DNA of 64,000 bases, taken from Verrucomicrobiota bacterium. GTDB taxonomy: Bacteria > Verrucomicrobiota > Verrucomicrobiia > Limisphaerales > DSYF01. This document shows positions 7,083 to 17,468 of this stretch, piece by piece. The translations under genes and the position numbers were made by a program. The number at the start of each line of letters is the position of its first letter. Within the stretch, counting starts at the first letter, position 1. The notes beneath the pieces were generated by a model that searched no databases, was not told the origin of the DNA, and saw only the letters and a program-made list of their open reading frames with translations. Where the stretch lies: the NCBI GenBank assembly GCA_025457615.1, contig JALOTZ010000007.1, forward strand, positions 1-64,000, given 5' to 3'.

Positions 7083-8372
7083 ATGAAGCGAATCTTTTGC
7101 CTGCCGCTGTTCCTGACAGCGGCGCTGGCCGGCGCGAGTGCGCTGCCGGCCATTGGTCAGGACGTTGGTGCCGTGTGCGGCACGAACGCGCTCACCCTCG
7201 AGGCGGCGATCCGGCTGGCGTTGGATCACAATCATGACCTGCGCGCCTCGGCGGCGCGGGTGGAGGCGGCGTCGGGCCGCGCCCAGCAAGCGGGTCAATG
7301 GAGCAATCCGGAGCTGGAATTCAGCGCCGAGGACTGGCCGGTGGATCAGGGAGACGGCTTTTCCGACGCCAAACAGCTCATCGGCATCAGCCAATCGCTG
7401 CCGTATCCCGGGAAGAAGTCGCTGGAGCGACGGATTGGCGGCGCGGGGGTGAAGTGGTCGGGCCAGGAACTCGCCCTGCGCCGGACGGAGGTTGTCCGCG
7501 ATGTGAAGGCTGGATTTTACCGTGTCCTGGCGGCGGAGCGCATGGTGGAAGTCACGGGTCAACTGGTGAGGGTCGCCGAATCGGCCGCGGTCACCGCCCG
7601 CAAGCGTGTGGATGCGGGGGCGGCAGCTTTCCAGGAACAACTGCGCGCCGAGGTTCAACTCGAGCAGGCACGCACGGAACAGGCCGAACGGCAGCGCGAC
7701 CTGGCGACGGCGCGGCAGGTGTTGGTCGCGCTGCTGGGCCGGCCGGAGATGAAAGCCGTCCGCCTGGCCGGGGGCTTGACCGAGAAGCCAGACGCGGCGC
7801 TGCTCGAGGTGAAGGAGGAAGACTGGCTGACGGGGCATCCGAGTGCGGCGGCCGCGCGGGCCACCGTCGAGCGTGCCGAACTGGAAGCGCGCCGGGCGCG
7901 GCTGGAAAAGTATCCGGACGTGGAGCTGGGTGTCGCCGGTGGCCGCGTCGGCGCGACGGATGAATCGATCGTGCAGCTTGGCGTGTCCATTCCCTTGCCG
8001 GTGCTGGATCGGGGCGGGGGCCGCGAGCGCGAGGCGAACGCCCACGTGGAGGCCGCCCGGGCGGACTGTCTGGCCGTGCAACAGCAGTTGCAGCGCGAGT
8101 GGACCGAGGCGCGCGAGCGGTATCGCACGGCCATGGATCACGTGGCCCGTTACCGCGAGCGGATTCTGCCCAAGGCGGAGGAGGCGTTGCGGCTGGTCCA
8201 GACCGGTTTCGAGCAGGGCAAGTTCGGTTTCATGGACCTCGTGGACACGCAGCGGACCGACGCGGAAGTGCATCTGGCGTATCTGGAGAAGCTGTTTGAA
8301 CTGAATGTGGCCCAGGCGGAACTGGAGGCGTTGCTCCAACCGGAAGTTAGTTCCGTCCCGATCTCAAACTAG
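7083..8372 (+). CDS. czcC: TolC-family outer membrane efflux protein (CzcC-like)
   Basis: Signal peptide, LTLEAAIRLALDHNHDLRAS, coiled-coil pattern; operon with CzcB/CzcA. Confidence 0.85.
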   Translation: MKRIFCLPLFLTAALAGASALPAIGQDVGAVCGTNALTLEAAIRLALDHNHDLRASAARVEAASGRAQQAGQWSNPELEFSAEDWPVDQGDGFSDAKQLIGISQSLPYPGKKSLERRIGGAGVKWSGQELALRRTEVVRDVKAGFYRVLAAERMVEVTGQLVRVAESAAVTARKRVDAGAAAFQEQLRAEVQLEQARTEQAERQRDLATARQVLVALLGRPEMKAVRLAGGLTEKPDAALLEVKEEDWLTGHPSAAAARATVERAELEARRARLEKYPDVELGVAGGRVGATDESIVQLGVSIPLPVLDRGGGREREANAHVEAARADCLAVQQQLQREWTEARERYRTAMDHVARYRERILPKAEEALRLVQTGFEQGKFGFMDLVDTQRTDAEVHLAYLEKLFELNVAQAELEALLQPEVSSVPISN

Positions 8373-8382
8373 AAAGCTGACC

Positions 8383-9636
8383 ATGAAGAACGAACTCCTG
8401 ATGTTTTTGAGTGCGCTGGTGGCCGTGGCGCTGCTGGCCGGATGCAGCCGCACTGACGGGGCCGCGGAAGGCGACGGGCACGATCATGAGGGCCATGGCC
8501 ATGCCGAGACCGAGGATGGCGTGGCGATGTGTGGCGAGCACGGGGTGCCGGAGGCGGAATGTGCCGTTTGCAATCCCGACCTCGCGCCGGCGCTGCAGCC
8601 CGGCGAAAGCCTGAAGGTGCGGCTGCCCTCGACAAACTCGGCGGCCATCGTCGGGGTGCAGACCGCGCGTCCGGAGAGCGGTGCGATGGCCGATGGCGTG
8701 GAATGCCTCGCCGAAGTGAGCTTCAACCTGAACCGGGTGGCGCAGGTGGCCGCCCCGGTGGGTGGCATCGTGCACAGCGTCGAGGTGGACCTGGGCGACC
8801 CCGTGGAGGAGAAGCAGACGCTGGTGAAGATCTGGTCGGCGAGCATCGCGGAAGCCGTCGCCCGGGCCGTGCTGACGCATCAGACGCTGGACCGCGAGCG
8901 CCGGCTGCGCCAGGAGCGCGTGACTTCGGAAAAGGATCTGCAGGAGGCGGAGGCCGCGCATCGTTCGGCGTGCCAGCAGTTGCGCACGCTGGGCTTCACG
9001 GAGGAACAGATCGAGGAGCTTGGCGGCAGGCCGCAGGAGCAGGTGCTCATGGAAGTACGCGCGCCGTTCGCCGGCGAAATCACCGACCGCACCGCCGTGC
9101 GTGGCGCCTTGGTGGATGCCGGCCAGCCGCTGTTCACCGTGGTGGATCACTCCGTCATGTGGGCCATGCTGCAGGTGCCGGAGTCGGCGCTCGGACAGGT
9201 GAAGGCCGGGCAGGCGGTGGAACTGCGCGTGGATTCACTGCCGGAGCAGGTGTTTGGGGGCCAGCTCACCTGGGTCGGACCGGCGGTGGACGAGCGCACC
9301 CGGATGACGCGGGCGCGGGCCGAGTTTGCAAATCCGGAAGGTCTGCTGAGGGACAAGATGTTCGCCCGGGCACGCATCCTGACGCGACAGAGTGAGGCGT
9401 CGTTGCTCGTACCGCCGGCGTCGATTCAGCGTGTCGGGGGCCGGCCGTTCGTGTTCATCAAACTGGCCGATGACCTGTTCGAGGTCCGGGCCGTGACGCT
9501 CGGGACGAGATTCGAGGGACGGCAGGAGGTTCTGGCCGGGCTGCGTCCGCAGGAGGAGGTGGCGGTGAACCATGCCTTTGCCCTCAAATCCGCGATGCTG
9601 ATGTCGAGGTTGGGCGCGGGTTGTGCCGACGACTGA
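8383..9636 (+). CDS. czcB: RND efflux periplasmic adaptor (CzcB-like)
   Basis: Lipoprotein-like N-terminus LLAGCS, His-rich GDGHDHEGHGHAE, biotinyl-lipoyl-like region, HlyD family pattern. Confidence 0.85.
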   Translation: MKNELLMFLSALVAVALLAGCSRTDGAAEGDGHDHEGHGHAETEDGVAMCGEHGVPEAECAVCNPDLAPALQPGESLKVRLPSTNSAAIVGVQTARPESGAMADGVECLAEVSFNLNRVAQVAAPVGGIVHSVEVDLGDPVEEKQTLVKIWSASIAEAVARAVLTHQTLDRERRLRQERVTSEKDLQEAEAAHRSACQQLRTLGFTEEQIEELGGRPQEQVLMEVRAPFAGEITDRTAVRGALVDAGQPLFTVVDHSVMWAMLQVPESALGQVKAGQAVELRVDSLPEQVFGGQLTWVGPAVDERTRMTRARAEFANPEGLLRDKMFARARILTRQSEASLLVPPASIQRVGGRPFVFIKLADDLFEVRAVTLGTRFEGRQEVLAGLRPQEEVAVNHAFALKSAMLMSRLGAGCADD

Positions 9637-9650
9637 CGCCCAGGAAACAT

Positions 9651-12600
9651 ATGCTGAACGGGCTCATCCAGTTTTCCCTGAAGAATCGGCTGCTGGTCTG
9701 CGTGCTCGCGGTGGCGCTGGTGCTCGTGGGCGGGCGCAGCCTGAGCGTGCTGCCGATCGACGCCTTTCCCGACACGACGCCGGTGCAGGTGCAGGTCAAC
9801 ACCACGGCGGCGGCGTTGAACCCGCAGGAGACCGAAGCGCAGATCACCGTGCCGGTGGAACTGGCCATCAGCGGCCTGCCGGGATTGCAGAATGTGCGGT
9901 CCATCTCCAAGTTCGGGCTGTCCCAGGTCGTCGCGACGTTCGACGACCGCACGGACCTCTTCCGGGCGCGGCAACTGGTCACGGAGCGGTTGCAGACGGT
10001 GGAACTGCCCGAGGGCATCGGGCGTCCGCAGTTGGGGCCAATCGCCACCGGGCTGGGGGAGGTGTTCCACTATGTCGTGCGTTCGGCGGACACCAACCGA
10101 ACCCTGAGCGAATTGCGCGTGCTGCAGGATTGGGTGGTGAAGCCGGAGCTGCGCAAAGTGCCCGGCGTGGCCGAGGTCAACACCTGGGGTGGTTTGGAGA
10201 AGCAGTTTCATGTGGTGGTCGAGACCGACCGACTCGTCAAGTACCGGCTGACCTTCGAGGATCTGGTGGAGGCCTTGCAGGCAAACAACCAGAATGTCGG
10301 CGGCGGCCAGGTGGTGCGGGGCGGCGAGTCGCTGCTCGTGCATGGCGTCGGGGTGGCCACGGGCGTCGAGGACCTCGGCCACATTGTCCTCGCCAGCCAC
10401 GACGGCACGCCGGTGCGGGTGCGTGACGTGGCGACGGTGAAGGAGGACCACGAGATCCGGCGCGGGGCAGTGACGGCGGACGGGTGGGGCGAGGCGGTGC
10501 TGGGGCTGGGCTTCATGCTCATGGGCGAGAACAGCGCCGTGGTCACACGCGCGTTGAAGGCGAAGCTGGCCGAAGTGCAGCCGTTTCTGCCGCCGGATGT
10601 GAAACTCGAAGTGCTTTACGACCGGACGGAGCTCGTGGACAACGTGATTCGCACGGTCGAACACAACCTGCTGGCCGGCGCCTTGCTGGTGGTGGCGGTG
10701 TTGTTCGCCTTCCTGGGCAACCTGCGGGCCGGGCTGATCGTGGCCGTGGCCATCCCGCTTTCGATGTTGTTCGCGGGCAGCTTCATGCTGCAAGCCGGCA
10801 TCGCCGCGAGCTTGTTGAGCCTGGGGGCGGTGGATTTCGGCCTGATCGTGGACGGCGCGGTGGTGATGGTGGAGAACGTGATGCGACGGTTGGGAGAGCG
10901 GCAGCGCGCCCTCGGGCGGACGCTCACCCTGGCCGAGCGTGGCGACGTCCTGCGCGCGGCGCCGGTGGAAGTCGCGCGGCCGGTGGCTTATGGCGTGGGG
11001 ATCATCCTGATCGTGTTCCTGCCCATCCTCACCCTCGAAGGCATCGAGGGGAAGCTCTTCAAGCCGATGGCGCTGACGTTGATCTTTGCGTTGCTCGGCT
11101 CACTGTTGATCGCGCTCACGCTGACCCCGGTGTTGATGTCGCTGTTCCTCCCCCGGGTGGTGCCGGAACGCGATCCGTGGCTGGTGCGCTGGGCGCATCG
11201 GCTCTATGCGCCGGTGTGGGAGTGGGCCTTGCGCCGCCGCGCGCTGACGTTGGCGGGGGCCGTGGTGTTGTTCGGACTGACGGCCTGGCTGGCCTCGCGC
11301 ATGGGAGGCGAGTTTCTGCCCCGACTCGGTGAAGGAGCCATCGTCGGGACCACCGTGCGGCTGGCGGGCATTTCCGTCGAGGAAGCCGTGACGCAGAACG
11401 CGCGCATCGAGCGGGTGTTGATGGCGGAGTTCCCGGACGAGATCGAACACATCTGGACGCGCCTGGGCACGGCGGAGGTGGCGACGGATCCGATGGGGAT
11501 TGAGCTGGCGGACTTCTTTCTGGCCTTGAAGCCGCGCCACGAGTGGAAGCGGGTGCGCACGCAGGCGGAGTTGACCGAGGAAATGCGTGGGGTTTTGAAC
11601 CAGGTGCCGGGGTTGAAGCCGGCGTTCAGCCAGCCCATCGAGATGCGCATGAACGAACTCGTCGCCGGCATCCGCAGCGACATTGGGGTGAAGGTGTCCG
11701 GGGATGACCTGGAGGAACTGCGCCGGCTGGGGGGCGAGGTGCAGGCCGTGCTGGCCGAGATCCGCGGCGCCAGTGAGGCGTCGGTGGAGCAGTTGACCGG
11801 ACAGACGTTTTTGCAGGTCCAGGTGGATGCCGACGCCATCGCGCGTTACGGCGTGACGACGCGCAGCGTGTTGAACGTGGTGGAGGCGGTCGGTTCCCGG
11901 CGCGTGGGCGAGGTGCGCGAGGGGCAACGGCGTTTCCCGCTGGTGGTGCGCTTGCCGGATCTGCCGCGCACGGATCCGGAGGCGCTGGCGGCGACCCTGA
12001 TTCCCACGGCGACGGGCCCCGTTCTGCCGTTGAGCCAGGTGGCCCAGGTGACCGAACGGGAAGGGCCGTCCACCATCAACCGTGAGTGGGGCAAGCGGCG
12101 CATCACCGTACAGTGCAATGTGCGGGGGCGCGACGTGAAGAGTTTCGTGGCGGAGGCGAAGGCGAGGATCGTGGCGCAGGTGCCGCTGCCCGAAGGTTAC
12201 ACCCTCGAGTGGGGCGGACAGTTTGAGAACATGGAGCGGGCGAATCGCCGCTTGATGTTCGTCGTGCCGATGGCTCTGGCCCTGATCTTCGTGCTGCTGT
12301 ACTTCAGTCTGAAGTCGTTGCGCGAGGTGGGGATCGTGGCCTCGGGCATTCCCTTGGGGTGGGTGGGGGGCGTGCTGGCGTTGTGGCTGCGCGGGATGCC
12401 CTTCACGGTCAGTTCGGCCGTCGGGTTCATTGCGTTGAGCGGGGTGGCGATTCTGAACGGCCTGGTGCTGGTGACTTTCATCAAGCAGAAGCTCGAAGGG
12501 GGAACGCCGCTGGAGCAGGCGGTGCGCGAGGGTTGCCTGGTGCGATTGCGGCCGGTGCTGATGACCGCGCTGGTCGCGGCCGTGGGTTTCATCCCGATGG

Positions 12601-12770
12601 CGGTCAACGTCGGTGTGGGTGGAGAAGTCCAGCGGCCCCTGGCGACGGTTGTCATTGGCGGCCTCTTCACCAACACGCTGCTGACGTTGCTGGTGCTGCC
12701 GGCGCTGTACTGCGGGAGGCGCTCCGGGGGAGAATCCCCGGAAACCCGGTCTTGCGCTGAGAATCTCTGA
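9651..12770 (+). CDS. czcA: Heavy-metal efflux RND transporter (CzcA family)
   Basis: ~1040 aa, MLNGLIQFSLKNRLLV..., DFGLIVDGAVVMVENVMRR motif. Confidence 0.93.
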   Translation: MLNGLIQFSLKNRLLVCVLAVALVLVGGRSLSVLPIDAFPDTTPVQVQVNTTAAALNPQETEAQITVPVELAISGLPGLQNVRSISKFGLSQVVATFDDRTDLFRARQLVTERLQTVELPEGIGRPQLGPIATGLGEVFHYVVRSADTNRTLSELRVLQDWVVKPELRKVPGVAEVNTWGGLEKQFHVVVETDRLVKYRLTFEDLVEALQANNQNVGGGQVVRGGESLLVHGVGVATGVEDLGHIVLASHDGTPVRVRDVATVKEDHEIRRGAVTADGWGEAVLGLGFMLMGENSAVVTRALKAKLAEVQPFLPPDVKLEVLYDRTELVDNVIRTVEHNLLAGALLVVAVLFAFLGNLRAGLIVAVAIPLSMLFAGSFMLQAGIAASLLSLGAVDFGLIVDGAVVMVENVMRRLGERQRALGRTLTLAERGDVLRAAPVEVARPVAYGVGIILIVFLPILTLEGIEGKLFKPMALTLIFALLGSLLIALTLTPVLMSLFLPRVVPERDPWLVRWAHRLYAPVWEWALRRRALTLAGAVVLFGLTAWLASRMGGEFLPRLGEGAIVGTTVRLAGISVEEAVTQNARIERVLMAEFPDEIEHIWTRLGTAEVATDPMGIELADFFLALKPRHEWKRVRTQAELTEEMRGVLNQVPGLKPAFSQPIEMRMNELVAGIRSDIGVKVSGDDLEELRRLGGEVQAVLAEIRGASEASVEQLTGQTFLQVQVDADAIARYGVTTRSVLNVVEAVGSRRVGEVREGQRRFPLVVRLPDLPRTDPEALAATLIPTATGPVLPLSQVAQVTEREGPSTINREWGKRRITVQCNVRGRDVKSFVAEAKARIVAQVPLPEGYTLEWGGQFENMERANRRLMFVVPMALALIFVLLYFSLKSLREVGIVASGIPLGWVGGVLALWLRGMPFTVSSAVGFIALSGVAILNGLVLVTFIKQKLEGGTPLEQAVREGCLVRLRPVLMTALVAAVGFIPMAVNVGVGGEVQRPLATVVIGGLFTNTLLTLLVLPALYCGRRSGGESPETRSCAENL

Positions 12771-12772
12771 AC

Positions 12773-12848
12773 CGTAGCCGCCCAGGTGAATGGGCGAATG
12801 GGCGCCGGTTCGCAGCGCCTGTCCGCGCTTTCACAAGCGCGGCTACGC
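12773..12848. repeat. Small inverted-repeat element (family B copy 1)
   Basis: CGTAGCCGC ... GCGGCTACG termini; internal similarity to 15709..15783. Confidence 0.65.
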
Positions 12849-12925
12849 AGGGGCCCGGGTCAGGGACCCGCGGTCCCAAAACGAGAAGAGTTGGCCCGGT
12901 TCCAGCCGGGCTTGAAGGGCGCCGG

Positions 12926-15496
12926 TCACCCCGGCGTCCCGCATCCGCTCGGGCCACCCACCACCACCACCGCGGCCGCTTCGTCCCGTAGATAACGGTT
13001 GGCGACGTCCCGGATCGTGTCCGAGGTCACGGCTTGGTATTCGGCGTCCTCGCGGGTGTAGTGGTCGTAGCCCAGCGCGTAGAGTTCATCAAGGGCGGTC
13101 ATGCTGGCGAATCCACCCAGTTCCTGGCGGGAGATCTTGCGTTGTCCGACCAGCTTGGCCTTGGCGCGTTTGAGTTCCTCCTCGGTCAATCCCTCCGCCC
13201 GCAGCGCGGCGAGTTCCCGGCGCAGTTCGGCTTCCACCTGGGCGACGGTCTCCGGGGCGGTGCCGCCATAGAACGCGAAGCAGCCCGGGATCAGGCCGGG
13301 CATGTGCTGGGCCCCGACGTAATAGGCGAGGCCGAGCTGGTCCCGGATCCGGAGGAACAGGCGCGAGCCGAGGTCGCTGCAGGCTTCCTGGAGCAGCTCC
13401 AGGGCGCAACGGTCGGGGGCGTCGAAGGTGGTGCCGCGGAAACCCATGACCAGGACCGCCTGCTTCTTGTCGCGGGTCTCGCTGACGTGTGCCGGGAGAG
13501 CCGTGGTCGCCGGGGAGTGACGGCGGATGGTGTTGAGCGTGGGCGCCTCGGGATTGCTCCTCCAGCCGCCCAGCCGCCGCTGGACGGCCTCGAGAACGCG
13601 GTCGGCCTTCACATCGCCGAAGATGGCCAGCACGCAGTTGCCGGGGGCGGCGAGCCGGGTGTGATGGGCCCGGAGTTGATCCAGGGTGAGGGCGCTGACG
13701 GTGTCGGATTCCCCGAGGCTGTCGAGTCCGTAGCCGGTGGGCCCGCACAACTCGCGGCGCATGCGGCGCATGGCGCTGCGGAGCAGGTGATCGCGCTGGT
13801 CGCGGATGGAGGCCAGTTGGATCTCGCGCTCGCGCTCGACGGCGTCCGCCGGAAAGGCCGGCTGGATGAGCACTTCGCTGAACAGTTCCAGTCCGGTTTC
13901 GAAATCTTCGGACAACACCTCGGCATTCACGCCGAAGGTGTTGTTGGCGCCGTAGGTGTCCAAATGTCCACCGAGCGATTCGATTTCGCGCATCAAGGTT
14001 TCCCCATCCCGTTTCTGCGTGCCCTTGATGAGGCTGCGGGCCATGAGTTGGGTGATGCCATTGTCGGCAGGACGTTCGGCCAGCACGCCGCCCAACAGGA
14101 TCGCGCGGAAATCCACGAAGGGCAGGCGATGATCCTCCTTGACCAACAGGCGCAGTCCGTTGGGCAGTTCGAGCTTCTGGATGGGGCGATCCACCCGTTG
14201 CTCGATCGAGAGGGTCACGGGCGGGCAGGCGCCCGTGGGCAGGAGCGCGTAGAGGGTGCTGTTGGCCGGCTTGAGGTAATGGCGGGCGACACGTCGGATC
14301 TCGTCCGGGGTGACGGTATGGACGTGGGCCAGGTAACGCTCAGAGAAGTTCAGGTCGTGGGCAGCCAGCCAGTTGGAACCGAGATCGCTGGCCTGGCCTT
14401 GCATGGTCTTGCGGGCCGCCAGCGTGCCGGAGATGAACTGTTTCACGGCCTTGGACAACTCCTCCTTCGTCACCAACGTTTCCTGCATGAGCTCGACCTG
14501 CTTGAGGATGGCGTCCCGGGCCGGCTTGAACTGGCTGGCATCCACGACGGCGCTGACGCCCGCCAGGCCGGGGTTGCCGGGGTTGTAGGTCCAGGCATCC
14601 ACCGAGTGGACGAGGCCCTCGCGTTCGCGGACCTGCTGGAACAGCCGGCTGCTGCGACCGCCGCCCAGCAACAGCGCCAGGACGTCGAGCACCGGCACAT
14701 CGGGGTGGCGCAGTTCGGGGATGTGCCAGGCGATGTGGAAGTGGCCCAATTCCACCGGCGCTTCCTCCAGGATCTCACGCGGGGCGGTTTGACGCGGCTC
14801 CAGCGGCAGCAGCAACGGCTGGAGTGCGCGGGTGCGGCTGTCCTTGAACGCCTCGCGAATTTGCGCCACCACGGCGTCCGATTTTACGTCGCCCGCCACG
14901 ACGAAGAACAGGTTGTTGGGGATGTATTTCTCGGTGTAGTAACCGCGGATGTCCTCAGGCTGAAGCTGATTGAAGATGTCGAGCAGCCCGATGATGGGGA
15001 AGCGATAGGGGCTGTGGGTATAGACGGTTTCGAACAGGCGCTTGCTCGAGCGCCGGCCCGGGTCGTCCTGGCCCATGTCCATCTCGCGCCGGATGACGTC
15101 CAGTTCCTTCGCCAGTTCATCCGGCGGCAGCGAGGCGTGCTGCATGATGTCGCACAGGATGTCCAGGGCCACCGTGGCGCCGGTGTTGGGGACGTCGATG
15201 TGATAGACGGTGCGGTCGAAGCTGGTGTAGGCGTTCATGTAACCGCCCGCTTCCTGGACCTCCTGGTCGATCCGGCCCGCCGCGCGCGTGGTGGTGCCCT
15301 TGAAGAGCATGTGCTCGAGCACGTGGGAGAGTCCGGCCCCCAGCCAGCGTCCTTCGTGGATGCTCCCGGCTTTGCACCAGGCCTGGGCGGAAACCACCGG
15401 GGCGCTGTGGTCTTCGCGCACGATGATGACCAGCCCGTTGTCGAGTTGCGTCAGCGTCGTGCCCGGCGGCAGGGCTGGGATTGAATTGGCGTCCAT
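12926..15496 (-). CDS. M16 family zinc metallopeptidase (tandem domains)
   Basis: HVLEHMLFKG (HxxEH) motif, MDANSIPALPPGTTLTQLDNGLVIIVREDHSAPVV start, second inactive M16-like half. Confidence 0.9.
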   Translation of the reverse strand: MDANSIPALPPGTTLTQLDNGLVIIVREDHSAPVVSAQAWCKAGSIHEGRWLGAGLSHVLEHMLFKGTTTRAAGRIDQEVQEAGGYMNAYTSFDRTVYHIDVPNTGATVALDILCDIMQHASLPPDELAKELDVIRREMDMGQDDPGRRSSKRLFETVYTHSPYRFPIIGLLDIFNQLQPEDIRGYYTEKYIPNNLFFVVAGDVKSDAVVAQIREAFKDSRTRALQPLLLPLEPRQTAPREILEEAPVELGHFHIAWHIPELRHPDVPVLDVLALLLGGGRSSRLFQQVREREGLVHSVDAWTYNPGNPGLAGVSAVVDASQFKPARDAILKQVELMQETLVTKEELSKAVKQFISGTLAARKTMQGQASDLGSNWLAAHDLNFSERYLAHVHTVTPDEIRRVARHYLKPANSTLYALLPTGACPPVTLSIEQRVDRPIQKLELPNGLRLLVKEDHRLPFVDFRAILLGGVLAERPADNGITQLMARSLIKGTQKRDGETLMREIESLGGHLDTYGANNTFGVNAEVLSEDFETGLELFSEVLIQPAFPADAVEREREIQLASIRDQRDHLLRSAMRRMRRELCGPTGYGLDSLGESDTVSALTLDQLRAHHTRLAAPGNCVLAIFGDVKADRVLEAVQRRLGGWRSNPEAPTLNTIRRHSPATTALPAHVSETRDKKQAVLVMGFRGTTFDAPDRCALELLQEACSDLGSRLFLRIRDQLGLAYYVGAQHMPGLIPGCFAFYGGTAPETVAQVEAELRRELAALRAEGLTEEELKRAKAKLVGQRKISRQELGGFASMTALDELYALGYDHYTREDAEYQAVTSDTIRDVANRYLRDEAAAVVVVGGPSGCGTPG

Positions 15497-15560
15497 CACA
15501 AGGCGGCCAATGTAGGGCCACGGCCCACGGCGCACAACCCGGGAGGAAGGGAAGCCAGCA

Positions 15561-15694
15561 ATTCTCATTTTGGTCCGGAGCGCGGCTCCATGAGCCGCAG
15601 CACCCCCGCCACGGAAGGCCGTTCTCAATCTTCGAGTGGCTTTGTTCCAGGCGAAGCTGCTGCGGGTCGCGGACCCGCGCTCCAAAATGAGAAT
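15561..15694. repeat. MITE-like element with terminal inverted repeats (family A)
   Basis: ATTCTCATTTTGG(tccg)GAGCGCGG ... CCGCGCTCCAAAATGAGAAT. Confidence 0.7.
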
Positions 15695-15708
15695 GGCTGA
15701 AGGGAAGC

Positions 15709-15783
15709 CGTAGCCGACCCTGTGAATGGGCGGATGGAGGCCCGTTCGCAGGGCCGGTCCGCGCTTTTACCAGCGCGGCTACG
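15709..15783. repeat. Small inverted-repeat element (family B copy 2)
   Basis: CGTAGCCG ... CGGCTACG termini; similar interior to 12773..12848. Confidence 0.65.
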
Positions 15784-16049
15784 AAGGGGCCGTTTCAGGG
15801 AGAGGCTGGGAAGAAGGCAGATTGAAGAAGGCAGATGGCAGAAGGTGGAGGGATTCTCTTTCGCTGAAGCTTCGGAGGACGGGCGATTGGCTATTGCCTC
15901 GGCTGTGGGCCGCGATAAAGACTGGGGCCGAACAGACTGGTTCTCGCGCGTGGTTTCCGCTTTGGCAGGGCGTCCGGTGCTTCGGCGCCCCAGGCCGCGA
16001 CGCCGCGCAGCCCTGCCAATCCTGGAATTTCAGCGGAGAATCGGATCCG

Positions 16050-17303
16050 ATGCCAGACAGCGCCAATTCAATGACTGCAGCCTCCGCGCACTCCACGCCG
16101 CCGGGCAGCCCCACGCTGCGCTTGCGGGTGTCGCGCGTGGCGGAGGCTCGGATCCGCGGCGGGCATCCCTGGGTTTTCTCGGACAGCGTCCGGGAGACAA
16201 ACCGTCCGGGGCGGGACGGTGAGCTGGCCGTGCTTTACGATCGGAACGACCGGTTCCTGGCGGTGGGGTTGTTCGACTCGACCTCGCCGATTCAGGTTCG
16301 GATTTTGCACCGCGGCAAGCCCTGCACCATTGATGAGAGTTGGTTTGGGAGGAACCTGGCGCGCGCCTTGCAGGCTCGTGCGAGTTTGTTTGATTCGGGC
16401 ACCAACGGCTACCGGCTGATCAACGGCGAGAGCGACGGTTGGCCTGCACTGGTGGTGGATCGCTACAACACCACGTTGGTGCTTAAGCTGTACTCCGTGG
16501 CGTGGCTGCAACGACTGGAAATGCTGCAGTCGCTGTTGGTTCGGGGGCCGGCCCCGGAACGGATCGTGTTGCGTCTGAGCCGGAACATCCAGGACGCCGC
16601 CGGGCGCGATTTTGGTCGGGCGGATGGCGACCTCCTGTTCGGGCCGCCGGTGGACGCGCCGCCGGTGTTCCTCGAGAACGGAATCCGGTTCGAGGTGGAT
16701 GTGGTCCGGGGACAGAAGACCGGATTCTTCCTCGACCAGCGCGAGAATCGCGAGCGCATCGCGAAGGTGGCGTCCGGGCGGCGCGTGTTGAATGCGTTCA
16801 GTTTTTCCGGCGGGTTCTCGCTGTATGCGGCGCGGGGCGGGGCGCGGGTGGTGACGGACCTGGACATCAGCTCGCACGCCCTGGAGCAGGCGAGGTGCAA
16901 TTGGGGGCTGAATGCCGGCGAGCCTTGGGCGTCGGCGTGTGCGTACGAGGCTGTTCAAGCGGATGCGTTCGAGTGGCTGGGGGGCAGGTCGGACCGGCAG
17001 TTCGATTTGATCGTGCTGGATCCGCCCTCGCTGGCCCGGCGCGAATCCGAGCGCGCGGGAGCCATCGCGGCCTACCAAAGGCTCGCGACCGACGCCATCC
17101 GGTGGCTGGCGGACGGCGGGATCCTGTTTGCGGCGTCCTGTTCGGCACATGTGACGGCGGAGGAGTTCTTTGAAGCCGTTCGGAAGGCGGCGCGGGCTGG
17201 CGACCGCCGCGCGACGGAATTGGAAACCACCGGGCATGCGCTGGATCACCCGGCCACCTTCCCCGAGGCGCAGTATTTGAAAGGGATCTATTTGAGATTC
17301 TGA
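16050..17303 (+). CDS. Class I SAM-dependent rRNA methyltransferase (RlmI/RlmK-like, PUA domain)
   Basis: [25 protein letters not shown]-like, [44 protein letters not shown]. Confidence 0.88.
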   Translation: MPDSANSMTAASAHSTPPGSPTLRLRVSRVAEARIRGGHPWVFSDSVRETNRPGRDGELAVLYDRNDRFLAVGLFDSTSPIQVRILHRGKPCTIDESWFGRNLARALQARASLFDSGTNGYRLINGESDGWPALVVDRYNTTLVLKLYSVAWLQRLEMLQSLLVRGPAPERIVLRLSRNIQDAAGRDFGRADGDLLFGPPVDAPPVFLENGIRFEVDVVRGQKTGFFLDQRENRERIAKVASGRRVLNAFSFSGGFSLYAARGGARVVTDLDISSHALEQARCNWGLNAGEPWASACAYEAVQADAFEWLGGRSDRQFDLIVLDPPSLARRESERAGAIAAYQRLATDAIRWLADGGILFAASCSAHVTAEEFFEAVRKAARAGDRRATELETTGHALDHPATFPEAQYLKGIYLRF

Positions 17304-17468
17304 GGCGGGGAGGGGCAGGGAGCTGCTCGATCGTCTTGAATCTGCTGTATGCGAAGCACAAGTGGAAAGGGGTTGACTCGCCTAGCTCGCTTTGCCCACA
17401 TGGCCTCACCCATGACTTGCCCGTGTGTCTCCTTGCGCAAATACTGTCCGCAAGCCACAGTATGAGCG

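Noticed and set aside
6447-8339. 630-aa minus-strand ORF crossing the att site and czcC
   Set aside because: Antisense to a well-supported TolC-family gene and spans the element/chromosome border; no recognisable domain.
9426-10793. 455-aa minus-strand ORF
   Set aside because: His/Gln-rich shadow ORF opposite czcB/czcA.
13034-15484. 816-aa plus-strand ORF
   Set aside because: Antisense to the M16 peptidase; composition is typical of a reverse-frame artefact.
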